A stretch of 9,125 nt of DNA, taken from the NCBI GenBank assembly GCA_028281485.1, contig JANQJT010000116.1, positions 1 through 9,125 of the forward strand, in the 5' to 3' direction. Source of the DNA: Phycisphaeraceae bacterium (GTDB lineage: Bacteria > Planctomycetota > Phycisphaerae > Phycisphaerales > Zrk34). The translations under genes and the position numbers were made by a program. Below are positions 1 to 6,985 of the stretch, in pieces (the stretch's first letter is position 1; the number at the start of each line of letters is the position of its first letter). The notes beneath the pieces were generated by a model that saw nothing but the letters and a program-made list of their open reading frames with translations, had not been told where the DNA came from and ran no database searches.

Positions 1-2198
1 GTGAACGGATACAAACCCGGGCCAACGAAGTGTTCGGTGAGGTGAACTACGACATCGCGCCGTATATGTTCTTTGATATCAGCTTCGGCGTCTTCGATCC
101 GTCTGAGCAGAGCATCGACAAGAAACTCGCCGATGCGCAGCGGCGTCTCGCCCGGGAAGTTGGGTTGCTTTCAAGCGAAGACTCCGCGGTAACGAAAGAC
201 ACGATTGATGCGATTGCATCATTGGTCTCTTTGATCAGCGAGATACAGGCCCTTGAAATCGCAACGCCCGCCATCGAGATCAACACCGCGACGTCTTCGG
301 AGTTCTTGCGGGCCATCGATTCATACGATCAATGGGGTGTGGCCCAGGCAGAGAAGATCGAAGACGCCGAATCTCGTTTGGAAGCGGTTGCTCGAAACCT
401 GACGGACAACGCCGAGATCAACCAGGCGATAGCGGTCTTTCTCATGGAAGGGGAGGTGTCGAATGAGGGGGCGAATCCCGACCGTGTCGCGTCGATCGTC
501 AATGCGCTCCGTGAGATTAAGGCGATTCTCGGTTGGCAGCGGGTGTTGCAGGGGCGTTCCAACGCGATTGAGCAGGCCCCCGTTGCCCTGGAGAACTACA
601 AGAAAGCCAAGGCCGATCTTGCAAACCTGCGTGGCACGATGTCGCTCGAAGATCAGGATCGGGCGAGCGCGTTCGTTACGGGATTACGGGATCGGTATCG
701 CGCATTGGATTCTCTATCGTCAGCCAGCATACACGAGGTGCCTCTGATCATCGTGTTCCTGCTACTTGGTGCGGTGTTCTTTACGTTCCGATTCGGCTTC
801 ATCAATCTCCGTTTGTTCACACACTCCATCGCCGTCATCCGCGGCAAGTACGACAATCCCGATGACCACGGCGAGATCAGTCACTTCCAGGCCCTGACCA
901 GCGCGCTCAGCGCCACCGTCGGTCTGGGCAACATCGCGGGCGTGGCCATCGCGATCAGCCAGGGCGGCGCCGGCGCGGTCTTCTGGATGTGGGTCGTCGC
1001 CTTCTTTGGCATGTCCAGCAAGTTCACCAGCTGCACGCTGGCGCAGGTCTACCGGCGCATCGGCGCCGAGAGCGCCGACCGCGGTGAAGCCGATGCCACA
1101 CACAAGGCCCTGCCCGGCGGCAAGGAACACGTGCTCGGCGGGCCGATGGTTTACCTGCACCGTGGCCTGATCGATGTGCTGGGTAAGACGCTCGGCTGGC
1201 CGCTCGGAAAGTTGCTCGCCATCAGCTTCGCCTTCTTCGCCATCATGGGGTCACTCGGTGGCGGCAACATGTTCCAATCCAACCAGACCGCTGAGATAGT
1301 TTCCTTCGTGATTCTCGACGGCGACAAGAGCTACGCCTGGATGATCGGCATCATCATGACGATTCTCGTGGCGCTGGTCATTGTTGGTGGGATCAAGCGC
1401 ATCGGCGATGTGACCTGCAAGGTCGTTCCCGCGATGTGCGCGTTCTACTGCTTGGTCTGTGTCATTGTGTTGCTGACAAACATGGAGGGGATCCCCGACC
1501 TGCTGATGTCGATCGTCAACAGCGCTTTCTCCAGAGACGCGATCGCGTGGGGCGGCATCATGGGCGTGCTGGTTGTCGGCATCAAGCGCGGCGCGTTCTC
1601 CAACGAGGCCGGCCTGGGTTCCGCGGCCATCGCCCACTCCGCGGCCAAGACCGCCGAACCCGTTCGCGAGGGCGTCGTTGCCATGATCGGCCCGTTCATC
1701 GACACCATCGTTGTTTGCACCATGACCGCGCTGACCATTCTCATCACTCAAAGCAAGATCGAATCCTCTGCGCTGGAAGGCTCGGAGGGTTGGGTGCGTG
1801 GCGCGGCGATGACCGCCGAAGCGTTTGGAACGCTTCACGGCTTCCTGCCATTCCTGCTCTGCATTGCCGTGTTCATCTTCGCCTACTCCACGATGATCTC
1901 CTGGAGCTACTACGGCGAACGCGCCGTGGAATACCTGTTCGGTCACCGCGGCATCTGGCCGTTCCGTTTTGTGTTTCTGTTGTTCGTTTTCCTCGGGCCG
2001 ATGGTGAGCCTGACCAACGTTATCGATTTCACCGACATGCTCATCCTCTCGATGGCGTACCCGAACATCCTGGGCATGGTGATTCTGTCCGGCAAGGTGG
2101 CCAAGCTGTCGAAGGATTACATCCGCAGGCTGAAGACCGGCGAGATCAAGCCGTACACGTCGCCGACCCAAACCGCCGACCCGGGCGCAGATATTTAG
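1..2198 (+). CDS. Alanine/sodium symporter (AGCS) family protein, 5'-truncated by the window, with a large N-terminal helical insert
   Basis: A membrane transporter of the AGCS family, expected to bring alanine or glycine into the cell with sodium. The frame is open from base 3 with no stop, so the true start lies before the window; the GTG at 30 is only the first internal candidate. Numbering from that GTG, residues 8-22 read DIAPYMFFDISFGVF, the usual family lead-in. Residues ~24-235 are a charged helical stretch not normal for the family. The transporter core runs ~236-690: TM1 (VPLIIVFLLLGAVFF), GEISHFQALTSALSATVGLG (281-300), GNIAGVA, GGAGAVFWMW (312-321), GGNMFQSN, and the signature KRGAFSNEAGLGSAAIAHSA (519-538), with about ten further hydrophobic segments. 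A hydrophilic C-terminal tail follows. It is a single gene ended by a strong terminator. The substrate is inferred from the family; the family call is secure. Confidence 0.93.
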   Translation, partial: ERIQTRANEVFGEVNYDIAPYMFFDISFGVFDPSEQSIDKKLADAQRRLAREVGLLSSEDSAVTKDTIDAIASLVSLISEIQALEIATPAIEINTATSSEFLRAIDSYDQWGVAQAEKIEDAESRLEAVARNLTDNAEINQAIAVFLMEGEVSNEGANPDRVASIVNALREIKAILGWQRVLQGRSNAIEQAPVALENYKKAKADLANLRGTMSLEDQDRASAFVTGLRDRYRALDSLSSASIHEVPLIIVFLLLGAVFFTFRFGFINLRLFTHSIAVIRGKYDNPDDHGEISHFQALTSALSATVGLGNIAGVAIAISQGGAGAVFWMWVVAFFGMSSKFTSCTLAQVYRRIGAESADRGEADATHKALPGGKEHVLGGPMVYLHRGLIDVLGKTLGWPLGKLLAISFAFFAIMGSLGGGNMFQSNQTAEIVSFVILDGDKSYAWMIGIIMTILVALVIVGGIKRIGDVTCKVVPAMCAFYCLVCVIVLLTNMEGIPDLLMSIVNSAFSRDAIAWGGIMGVLVVGIKRGAFSNEAGLGSAAIAHSAAKTAEPVREGVVAMIGPFIDTIVVCTMTALTILITQSKIESSALEGSEGWVRGAAMTAEAFGTLHGFLPFLLCIAVFIFAYSTMISWSYYGERAVEYLFGHRGIWPFRFVFLLFVFLGPMVSLTNVIDFTDMLILSMAYPNILGMVILSGKVAKLSKDYIRRLKTGEIKPYTSPTQTADPGADI

Positions 2199-2233
2199 CG
2201 ATAAAAAACCCGGACCCCGCGTTTAAACTCGAT

Positions 2234-2266
2234 CAGGCCGGATCACACGATTCGGCCTGTTTTTTT
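2234..2266 (+). terminator. Intrinsic terminator of the symporter gene
   Basis: A stem of CAGGCCG (2234-2240) pairs with CGGCCTG (2253-2259), extended by a G-T and an A-T pair to nine pairs with an eight-base loop, and runs straight into seven T residues (2260-2266). It lies 35 bases after the symporter stop codon. Confidence 0.92.
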
Positions 2267-2268
2267 AC

Positions 2269-2298
2269 TTGCCCACCGGTCGAACCGCGTCGTAGGAT
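2269..2298 (+). promoter_or_regulatory. Weak candidate promoter for the CBS-domain gene
   Basis: TTGCCC (2269-2274) and TAGGAT (2293-2298) are spaced by 18 bases and each match 4 of 6 positions of the sigma-70 boxes. A promoter must lie between the terminator and 2412 because the symporter transcript ends at about 2266, but this placement is only a guess. Two small inverted repeats (2333-2346 and 2347-2357) lie between it and the gene. Confidence 0.2.
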
Positions 2299-2399
2299 TC
2301 TAACGTCTGGGTGCAAATCTTCGCTTGTTTTCGACGCGCACGCGTCATGTGTCACATTTCGTTTTCCTTAGGTTCGGCGGTCGTATTGCCGCCCTGCAC

Positions 2400-2404
2400 G
2401 GAGG
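2400..2404 (+). promoter_or_regulatory. Ribosome binding site fixing the CBS gene start at 2412
   Basis: GGAGG lies seven bases before ATG 2412. It settles the start, because the same frame is open further upstream to an ATG at 2325 without comparable spacing or domain content. Confidence 0.85.
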
Positions 2405-2411
2405 TCTTCCC

Positions 2412-2852
2412 ATGGCTCAAGTGATGGATATCCTGCGGATGAAGGGTGGGTCGGTTTATTCCGCGTCCGAGACCACGACGGTGCTCGACGCGACACGCAA
2501 GATGAACGAATCCCGCATCGGTGCGCTGGTCGTCACCAGCCCCAGCGGTCAGGTCAGCGGCATGTTTACCGAGCGCGACGTGCTGCGGCGCGTCGTAGCC
2601 GAGCAGCGCAACCCCGGCGGCACGATCCTCGTCAACGTGATGACCACCGAGGTGGTCTGCTGCAACCCGGACACCGATCTGGAAGAGGTCCGCTCGCTGA
2701 TGATGCAGCGGCGCATCCGTCACATCCCCGTCATCGATCACGCCGGCCAGCTCGAAGGCATGATCTCCATCGGCGACGTCAACGCCCACTTCGCCTCCAA
2801 GGCCGAGGTGCAGATCCAATACCTCAACGACATGATCTACGGTCGCACCTGA
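2412..2852 (+). CDS. Small protein with two CBS domains (putative adenine-nucleotide sensor)
   Basis: A 146-residue soluble protein made almost entirely of a tandem CBS pair (Bateman module). CBS1 spans about residues 8-64 with GALVVTSPSGQVSGMFTERD (37-56). CBS2 spans about 76-130 with RHIPVIDHAGQLEGMISIGD (103-122). The aspartates ending TERD (56) and SIGD (122) sit where the family contacts the ribose of AMP, ADP or ATP. The short tail YLNDMIYGRT is common in stand-alone bacterial CBS proteins. No catalytic or DNA-binding domain is attached, so any output must act through a partner protein. The start at 2412 has a strong GGAGG; the upstream extension from 2325 reads as non-protein leader. 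It is flanked by terminators on both sides, hence probably monocistronic. Nucleotide binding is a family inference and the partner is unknown. Confidence 0.9.
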   Translation: MAQVMDILRMKGGSVYSASETTTVLDATRKMNESRIGALVVTSPSGQVSGMFTERDVLRRVVAEQRNPGGTILVNVMTTEVVCCNPDTDLEEVRSLMMQRRIRHIPVIDHAGQLEGMISIGDVNAHFASKAEVQIQYLNDMIYGRT

Positions 2853-2886
2853 TCCGCCCGCCCCGTCTGAATACCGTTGAAACACC

Positions 2887-2918
2887 GAGCCGCCTCCGTA
2901 GTGGGGCGGCTTGTTTTT
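2887..2918 (+). terminator. Intrinsic terminator of the CBS gene in the convergent gap
   Basis: AGCCGCC (2888-2894) pairs with GGCGGCT (2905-2911), extended inward by T-G and C-G pairs, with a six-base loop and a T-rich run (TTGTTTTT, 2911-2918). It serves the plus strand. The T-run overlaps the stop codon (2917-2919) of the converging minus-strand gene. On the minus strand the hairpin is not followed by a good T-run, so termination there is less sure. Confidence 0.85.
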
Positions 2919-3576
2919 AGGAACCGCCCTTGCTGTGGGTCCGCTTGAGGCTCTGCAGCAGCACCCGGCCCGGCCCGGTCAGCTTCGTGAGGAACAAACC
3001 CTCGCCGCTGAAGAAAAACTTGCCCACGCTGCCGACCGCCTGGATGTTGTAGTCCACGTCGGCCGCGAACGCCGCGAGATTGCCCGTGCTGGTGAACAAT
3101 TCCTGGCCGGGCTCGAGGCGTGTGTCCTGGAAGTCGCCCGACCCGTGCAGCAGGACCTTGCCGCTGCCGCTGATGCGCTGGAGGAACAGGCCCGCGCCGC
3201 CGAACAACATCGCCCCGGCCCGCTTGGCGATGGTCACGTCGATCCCGATGTCGTCTCCCCACGCCGCGACGAACGATCCGCGCGTCGTCATCACCGGCCC
3301 GTCCGCCAGGTCCCACTCCATCAGATGCCCCGGCTCCTTGACGCCGAGCATGATCGATTGACCCGGACGATCCGTCTCGATGTACAAAAGCGACACGCCT
3401 TCACCGGACAACAGCCGCTTGGCCACGCCTCCGGCGCCGCCGGGCATACGCAGGTTCCATCGCACGTCAGACGTGTACGACATGATCGCGCCCTTGCTGG
3501 CCCAGATGGCCTGACCGGGTTCGGGCGTCATCCGGGCGTACTGGGCGATCTGGCCGTGAACGGTGTAGCGGGTCAT
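2917..3576 (-). CDS. AIM24 / TIGR00266 family protein
   Basis: A 219-residue soluble protein of the AIM24 (formerly DUF124, TIGR00266) family, whose bacterial role is not established. No signal peptide or membrane segment is seen. The sequence shows the glycine-rich beta-strand repeats of the family fold: KRLLSGEGVSLLYI (53-66), LFGGAGLFLQRISGSGKVLL (124-143) and FFFSGEGLFLTKLTGPGRVL (187-206). The second and third are near copies of each other, as expected of an internally pseudo-symmetric beta barrel. It ends in the common LLQSL-type tail. It starts ten bases after the peroxiredoxin gene stop, and the preceding TAA is part of its ribosome site (TAAGGA), so the two genes are very probably one operon and translationally coupled. 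That pairing hints at a stress-related role, but this is inference only. Confidence 0.9.
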   Translation of the reverse strand: MTRYTVHGQIAQYARMTPEPGQAIWASKGAIMSYTSDVRWNLRMPGGAGGVAKRLLSGEGVSLLYIETDRPGQSIMLGVKEPGHLMEWDLADGPVMTTRGSFVAAWGDDIGIDVTIAKRAGAMLFGGAGLFLQRISGSGKVLLHGSGDFQDTRLEPGQELFTSTGNLAAFAADVDYNIQAVGSVGKFFFSGEGLFLTKLTGPGRVLLQSLKRTHSKGGS

Positions 3577-3586
3577 GTCTGTTTCC

Positions 3587-4066
3587 TTACGATGCTTCGG
3601 CGCGGAGCGCAGCGATCTTGTCGCGCACCTTTTCCGCGTGCCCCTTGGCCTTCACCGATTTCCACCGGTGGGCCACCTTACCCTTAGGGTCGATGATCAC
3701 GGTCGAGCGTTTCACGCCAAGCACCTTCGTGCCGAAAGAAATCTTGCTGCCCCACGCCTCGTACTTCGTCATTACCTTCACTTCGGGATCGCTCAACAGC
3801 GTGACCTTCAGCTTGTGCTTGGCGATGAACTTCGCCAGCTTTTCGGGCTTGTCCGGGCTGATGCCCACCACCGTCGCGTCCATCCCCTCGAAATCCTTGA
3901 TCGAATCGGTGAACTCGCACGCCTGCGTCGTGCAACCCGGCGTGTCCGCTCGCGGATAAAAATACAACACCACCCATTGGCCCAACAGGTCTTTCAGCGC
4001 GACCTTCTGCTCGTCCGCGTCCGGCAGCGTGAACTGCGGCGCCTTGTTTCCAATCTCAATAGTCAT
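3587..4066 (-). CDS. bcp: Thioredoxin-dependent thiol peroxidase (Bcp/PrxQ-type peroxiredoxin)
   Basis: A 159-residue cytoplasmic peroxiredoxin that reduces hydrogen peroxide and organic hydroperoxides using thioredoxin; E. coli Bcp has 156 residues. The AhpC/TSA fold is read directly: GNKAPQFTLPD (6-16), then VVLYFYPRADTPGCTTQACE (32-51). Cys45 in TPGCT is the peroxidatic cysteine. Cys50, five residues on, is where Bcp-type atypical 2-Cys enzymes carry the resolving cysteine. GISPDKPEKLAKF (68-80), LLSDPEVKV (90-98) and the conserved arginine in KRSTVIIDPKG (119-129, Arg120) complete the family pattern. The ATG at 4066 has GGAG six bases upstream. The gene is divergent from polA across 48 bases and is followed by the AIM24-family gene. 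Regulation is not visible beyond the shared divergent gap. Confidence 0.95.
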   Translation of the reverse strand: MTIEIGNKAPQFTLPDADEQKVALKDLLGQWVVLYFYPRADTPGCTTQACEFTDSIKDFEGMDATVVGISPDKPEKLAKFIAKHKLKVTLLSDPEVKVMTKYEAWGSKISFGTKVLGVKRSTVIIDPKGKVAHRWKSVKAKGHAEKVRDKIAALRAEAS

Positions 4067-4114
4067 GCTCTGCTCCGTGTCGTCGGGTTCGATGCCCCTT
4101 ACAATACCGCCACG
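4067..4114. promoter_or_regulatory. Divergent bcp/polA promoter gap
   Basis: Only 48 bases separate two divergent start codons. TACAAT (4100-4105) is a good -10 box for polA and would start the transcript about three bases before ATG 4115, which itself has no Shine-Dalgarno sequence; polA may be nearly leaderless. Read on the other strand, the overlapping bases 4101-4106 give TATTGT, a possible -10 for bcp about 34 bases before its ATG. No convincing -35 is seen on either strand. Confidence 0.45.
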
Positions 4115-6985
4115 ATGCCCGACACACCAAAGAAGCTATACCTCATCGACGGCCACGCGCAGATCTTCCGCGCCTACCACGCCATCCGCGGCGGCATGTC
4201 CAGCCCCGTCACCGGCGAACCCACCCACGCCACCTTCGGTTTCGTCGGCATGCTCCTTCGGCTCTTTCGTGAATACACGCCCGACTACGTCGTCGTCGCC
4301 ATCGACGTGTCCGGCGACACCGAGACCTTCCGCTCTCAGCTCGACGCCGACTACAAGGCCAACCGCGAATCGCCCCCCGAAGACTTCGGCCCGCAGGTCG
4401 ACCGCATCGTTGAAATCTGCGGCATGATGAACATCCCCGTCATCGGCGTGCCCGGCTACGAGGCCGACGATGTCATCGCCACCGTCTGCCAACGCCTCAC
4501 GGACCGCGACGACATCCAGACCCTCATCGTCTCGCGCGACAAGGACCTGCAACAGCTCCTGTCCGATCGCGTGGTCATGTTTGACATCCACAAGGACGAA
4601 ACCGTCGACGTCGACACGCTCAAGGCCGACAAGGGCGTCACCCCCGACCAGGTGCGCGACATGCTCGCGCTGATGGGCGACAACTCCGACAACATCCCCG
4701 GCGTGCCCGGCATCGGCCCCAAGACCGCCGCCAAACTCATCGCGCAGTACGGCTCGATCGACGAGCTGCTCAATCACACCGACGAGCTCACGCCCAAGCA
4801 GCGCGAGAACGTCGAGGCCACGCGTGACCGCCTCGACCTCAACAAACAACTGGTGGAGCTGATCCGCGACGTGCCGTTTGAGTTCTCACTCGACGAAGCC
4901 GCCGCCTCGCCGCTGGACACCGACACGCTCGTGCTCGTCTTCAAACAGCTCGGCTTCACGCGACACCTGCGCGACCTGGAGTCCCTGTCCGGCAGCGGCG
5001 CAACCGAACAAACCCCACCGCCCGCCAAACCGACTGCATCGGTCGACTCCGAGCCGTCGTTGTTTGGTGCTGTCGATGAAGAAGCTGCGCCGCCGTCTGC
5101 TTTTGATACCGCCAATCCGGACGACTACGCCGCGGTCACCACCCTCGAGGAACTCGACGAGGTCATCGCCGCGATCCGTACCGCGGTCGAAGCCGGCGGA
5201 GCGTTGGCGGTCGACACCGAGACGGACAACATCCTGGCGATGCAGGCGGGGTTGTGCGGCGTGTCGCTGGCGTGGGAGCCGCACGGCGATGGGCTCGCTG
5301 CCAAACGCGGCGTCTACATCCCCGTGCGCTCGCCCGATCCCAGCTCGCACCTCGACGCACAGACCGTTGTCGACAAACTCAAGCCGATCCTCGAAGACGC
5401 GTCGATCCCGAAGGTGGGCCAAAACCTCAAGTACGACCTGCTCGTGTTGCGTCGCGCGGGCATCAAGATGCGCGGCGTGACGACCGGGTTCGACACGATG
5501 GTCGCCGCGTTCTGTATCGACGCCACGCGCTCCAGCTTCAAGCTCGACAACATCGCGCTGGCCCAGCTCAACTACGAGATGATCCCCATCGATCGACTGA
5601 TCGGCACGGGCAAGAAGCAGATCACGTTCGACCGGGTCCCGCTCGATACAGCCACAACCTACGCCGCGGAAGACGCCGACATCACCCTCCGCCTCAAGGC
5701 CCAGTTCGAACCGATGCTCAAGCAGATGGGCCTGGTCGAGCTGTTCACAGAACTGGAGATGCCGCTCGTGCCCGTGTTGGCCGAGCTGGAACACAACGGC
5801 ATCACCGTCAACCCCGACGAGCTGGACACGCAGCGCGAGGCGCTCGAGCAGCGCATCGCGGCGCTGCGCGGCGAGATCATCGACACCGCCAAGGCCGACT
5901 TCAATCCCGACTCGCCCAAGCAGTTGGCCGACGTCTTGTTCACGCAGCTCGGTTGCAAGCCCTACAAGCGCAACAAGACCGGCCCGTCCACCGACAGCGG
6001 CGTGCTGCAGCGCATCGTCGATGAGCAGACCGGCCCCGGCGCCGTCATCGCCGAGCTCGTGCTCGAGTACCGCCAGCTCACCAAGCTCGTGGGCACGTAC
6101 CTCGGCTCGCTCAAGGACGCGATCCACCCCGACACCGGCCGCATCCACGCCTCGTTCCACCAGACCGGCGCCGCGACGGGCCGGCTCAGCTCCAGCGATC
6201 CCAATCTCCAAAACATCCCGATCCGCACCGACCTGGGCAGACAGATCCGCAAGGCCTTTGTCGCGCCGCCCGGCCGCGTGTTGCTCGCCGCCGACTACTC
6301 ACAGATCGAGCTGCGCATCCTCGCGCACCTCTCGCGCGACCCCGGCCTGATCGACGCGTTCGAGAAGGACCTGGACATCCACCGCGCCGTCGCCGCCGAG
6401 GTGTTTGACGTCCCGCTCGAAGACGTCACCCCCGCCCAGCGCGACAGCGCCAAGATGGTCAACTTCGGCATCGTCTACGGCATCACCCCGTACGGCCTGG
6501 CGCGTCGGCTCGATCCCACCGCCGCCGCCTCGGACAACGTGGAGCAGGCCAAGCAGATCATCGCCAACTACAAGAAGCGTTACCCGAAAATCGATGCGTT
6601 CCTCGAACGCTGCGTCGAGCAGGCCGAGACGAAAGGTTACGTCGAGACGATGATGAAGCGCCGCCGGGCGATTCCCCAGATCACCTCGCGCAACAACAAC
6701 GTGGTTCAATTGGGCCGCCGCATGGCGATTAACTCCGTCGTGCAGGGCTCGGCCGCGGACCTGATCAAGCTCGCCATGATCCGCCTCGATCGAAAGGTTC
6801 CCGTCAAGTCACCCACATCTGAAATGGTTGTGCAGATTCATGACGAGATTCTTTACGATTTGCCGGAAGATCGAATCGCTGAAGACGAGAGCATGATCTC
6901 TTCGGTGATGTGTAATGTAATGGAGCTGTCAGTCCCCTTGAAGGTGAATACCGCTTGGGGCAAGTCATGGTATGACTGCAAGTAG
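4115..6985 (+). CDS. polA: DNA polymerase I, full length but with a probably foreign C-terminal ~64 residues
   Basis: A 956-residue DNA polymerase I for repair and Okazaki-fragment processing. The 5'-3' exonuclease (1-290) shows YLIDGHAQIFRAY, YEADD (115-119), SRDKD (140-144) and MGDNSDNIPGVPGIGPKTA. A loose linker spans 290-335. The 3'-5' exonuclease (335-540) keeps D367/E369 (AVDTETD), GQNLKYD (435-441) and YAAEDAD (516-522), so proofreading looks intact. The polymerase (545-956) has motif A AADYSQIELRILAHLS (D727), motif B DSAKMVNFGIVYG (K780, F784, Y788) and motif C QIHDEI (H909, D910, E911). The ATG at 4115 begins the family N-terminus MPDTPKKLYLIDG; the frame also runs open upstream over bcp but is not coding there. 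From about 6790 (residue 893) base and codon use turn AT-rich, and motif C lies in that part. A second polA tail lies at 8085-8204. Confidence 0.97.
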   Translation: MPDTPKKLYLIDGHAQIFRAYHAIRGGMSSPVTGEPTHATFGFVGMLLRLFREYTPDYVVVAIDVSGDTETFRSQLDADYKANRESPPEDFGPQVDRIVEICGMMNIPVIGVPGYEADDVIATVCQRLTDRDDIQTLIVSRDKDLQQLLSDRVVMFDIHKDETVDVDTLKADKGVTPDQVRDMLALMGDNSDNIPGVPGIGPKTAAKLIAQYGSIDELLNHTDELTPKQRENVEATRDRLDLNKQLVELIRDVPFEFSLDEAAASPLDTDTLVLVFKQLGFTRHLRDLESLSGSGATEQTPPPAKPTASVDSEPSLFGAVDEEAAPPSAFDTANPDDYAAVTTLEELDEVIAAIRTAVEAGGALAVDTETDNILAMQAGLCGVSLAWEPHGDGLAAKRGVYIPVRSPDPSSHLDAQTVVDKLKPILEDASIPKVGQNLKYDLLVLRRAGIKMRGVTTGFDTMVAAFCIDATRSSFKLDNIALAQLNYEMIPIDRLIGTGKKQITFDRVPLDTATTYAAEDADITLRLKAQFEPMLKQMGLVELFTELEMPLVPVLAELEHNGITVNPDELDTQREALEQRIAALRGEIIDTAKADFNPDSPKQLADVLFTQLGCKPYKRNKTGPSTDSGVLQRIVDEQTGPGAVIAELVLEYRQLTKLVGTYLGSLKDAIHPDTGRIHASFHQTGAATGRLSSSDPNLQNIPIRTDLGRQIRKAFVAPPGRVLLAADYSQIELRILAHLSRDPGLIDAFEKDLDIHRAVAAEVFDVPLEDVTPAQRDSAKMVNFGIVYGITPYGLARRLDPTAAASDNVEQAKQIIANYKKRYPKIDAFLERCVEQAETKGYVETMMKRRRAIPQITSRNNNVVQLGRRMAINSVVQGSAADLIKLAMIRLDRKVPVKSPTSEMVVQIHDEILYDLPEDRIAEDESMISSVMCNVMELSVPLKVNTAWGKSWYDCK
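6787..6796 (+). repeat. Left copy of an imperfect 10-base repeat at the cassette edges
   Basis: CGATCGAAAG here and CGATCGGAAG at 8091-8100 match at 9 of 10 bases and sit near the two edges of the AT-rich block. They could be remnants of the joining sequence. CGATCG itself occurs several times elsewhere in the window, so chance is a real alternative. Confidence 0.25.

Noticed and set aside
30..32. GTG at 30 as the true start of the symporter
   Set aside because: The frame is open before it (ERIQTRANE precedes) with no stop and no ribosome site, so the gene begins outside the window.
1251..2171. Long antisense and off-frame open frames over the symporter, the polA gene and the AIM24 gene
   Set aside because: They are low-complexity shadows typical of high-GC codon use, rich in Arg, Ala, Gly and Asp, with no motifs.
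2325..2411. A longer CBS protein starting at ATG 2325
   Set aside because: No ribosome site, no domain content in the extra 29 residues, and a strong GGAGG sits before ATG 2412.
3575..4114. A 180-residue N-terminal extension of polA
   Set aside because: It lies antisense over the secure bcp gene, resembles no Pol I sequence, and the family N-terminus starts at 4115.
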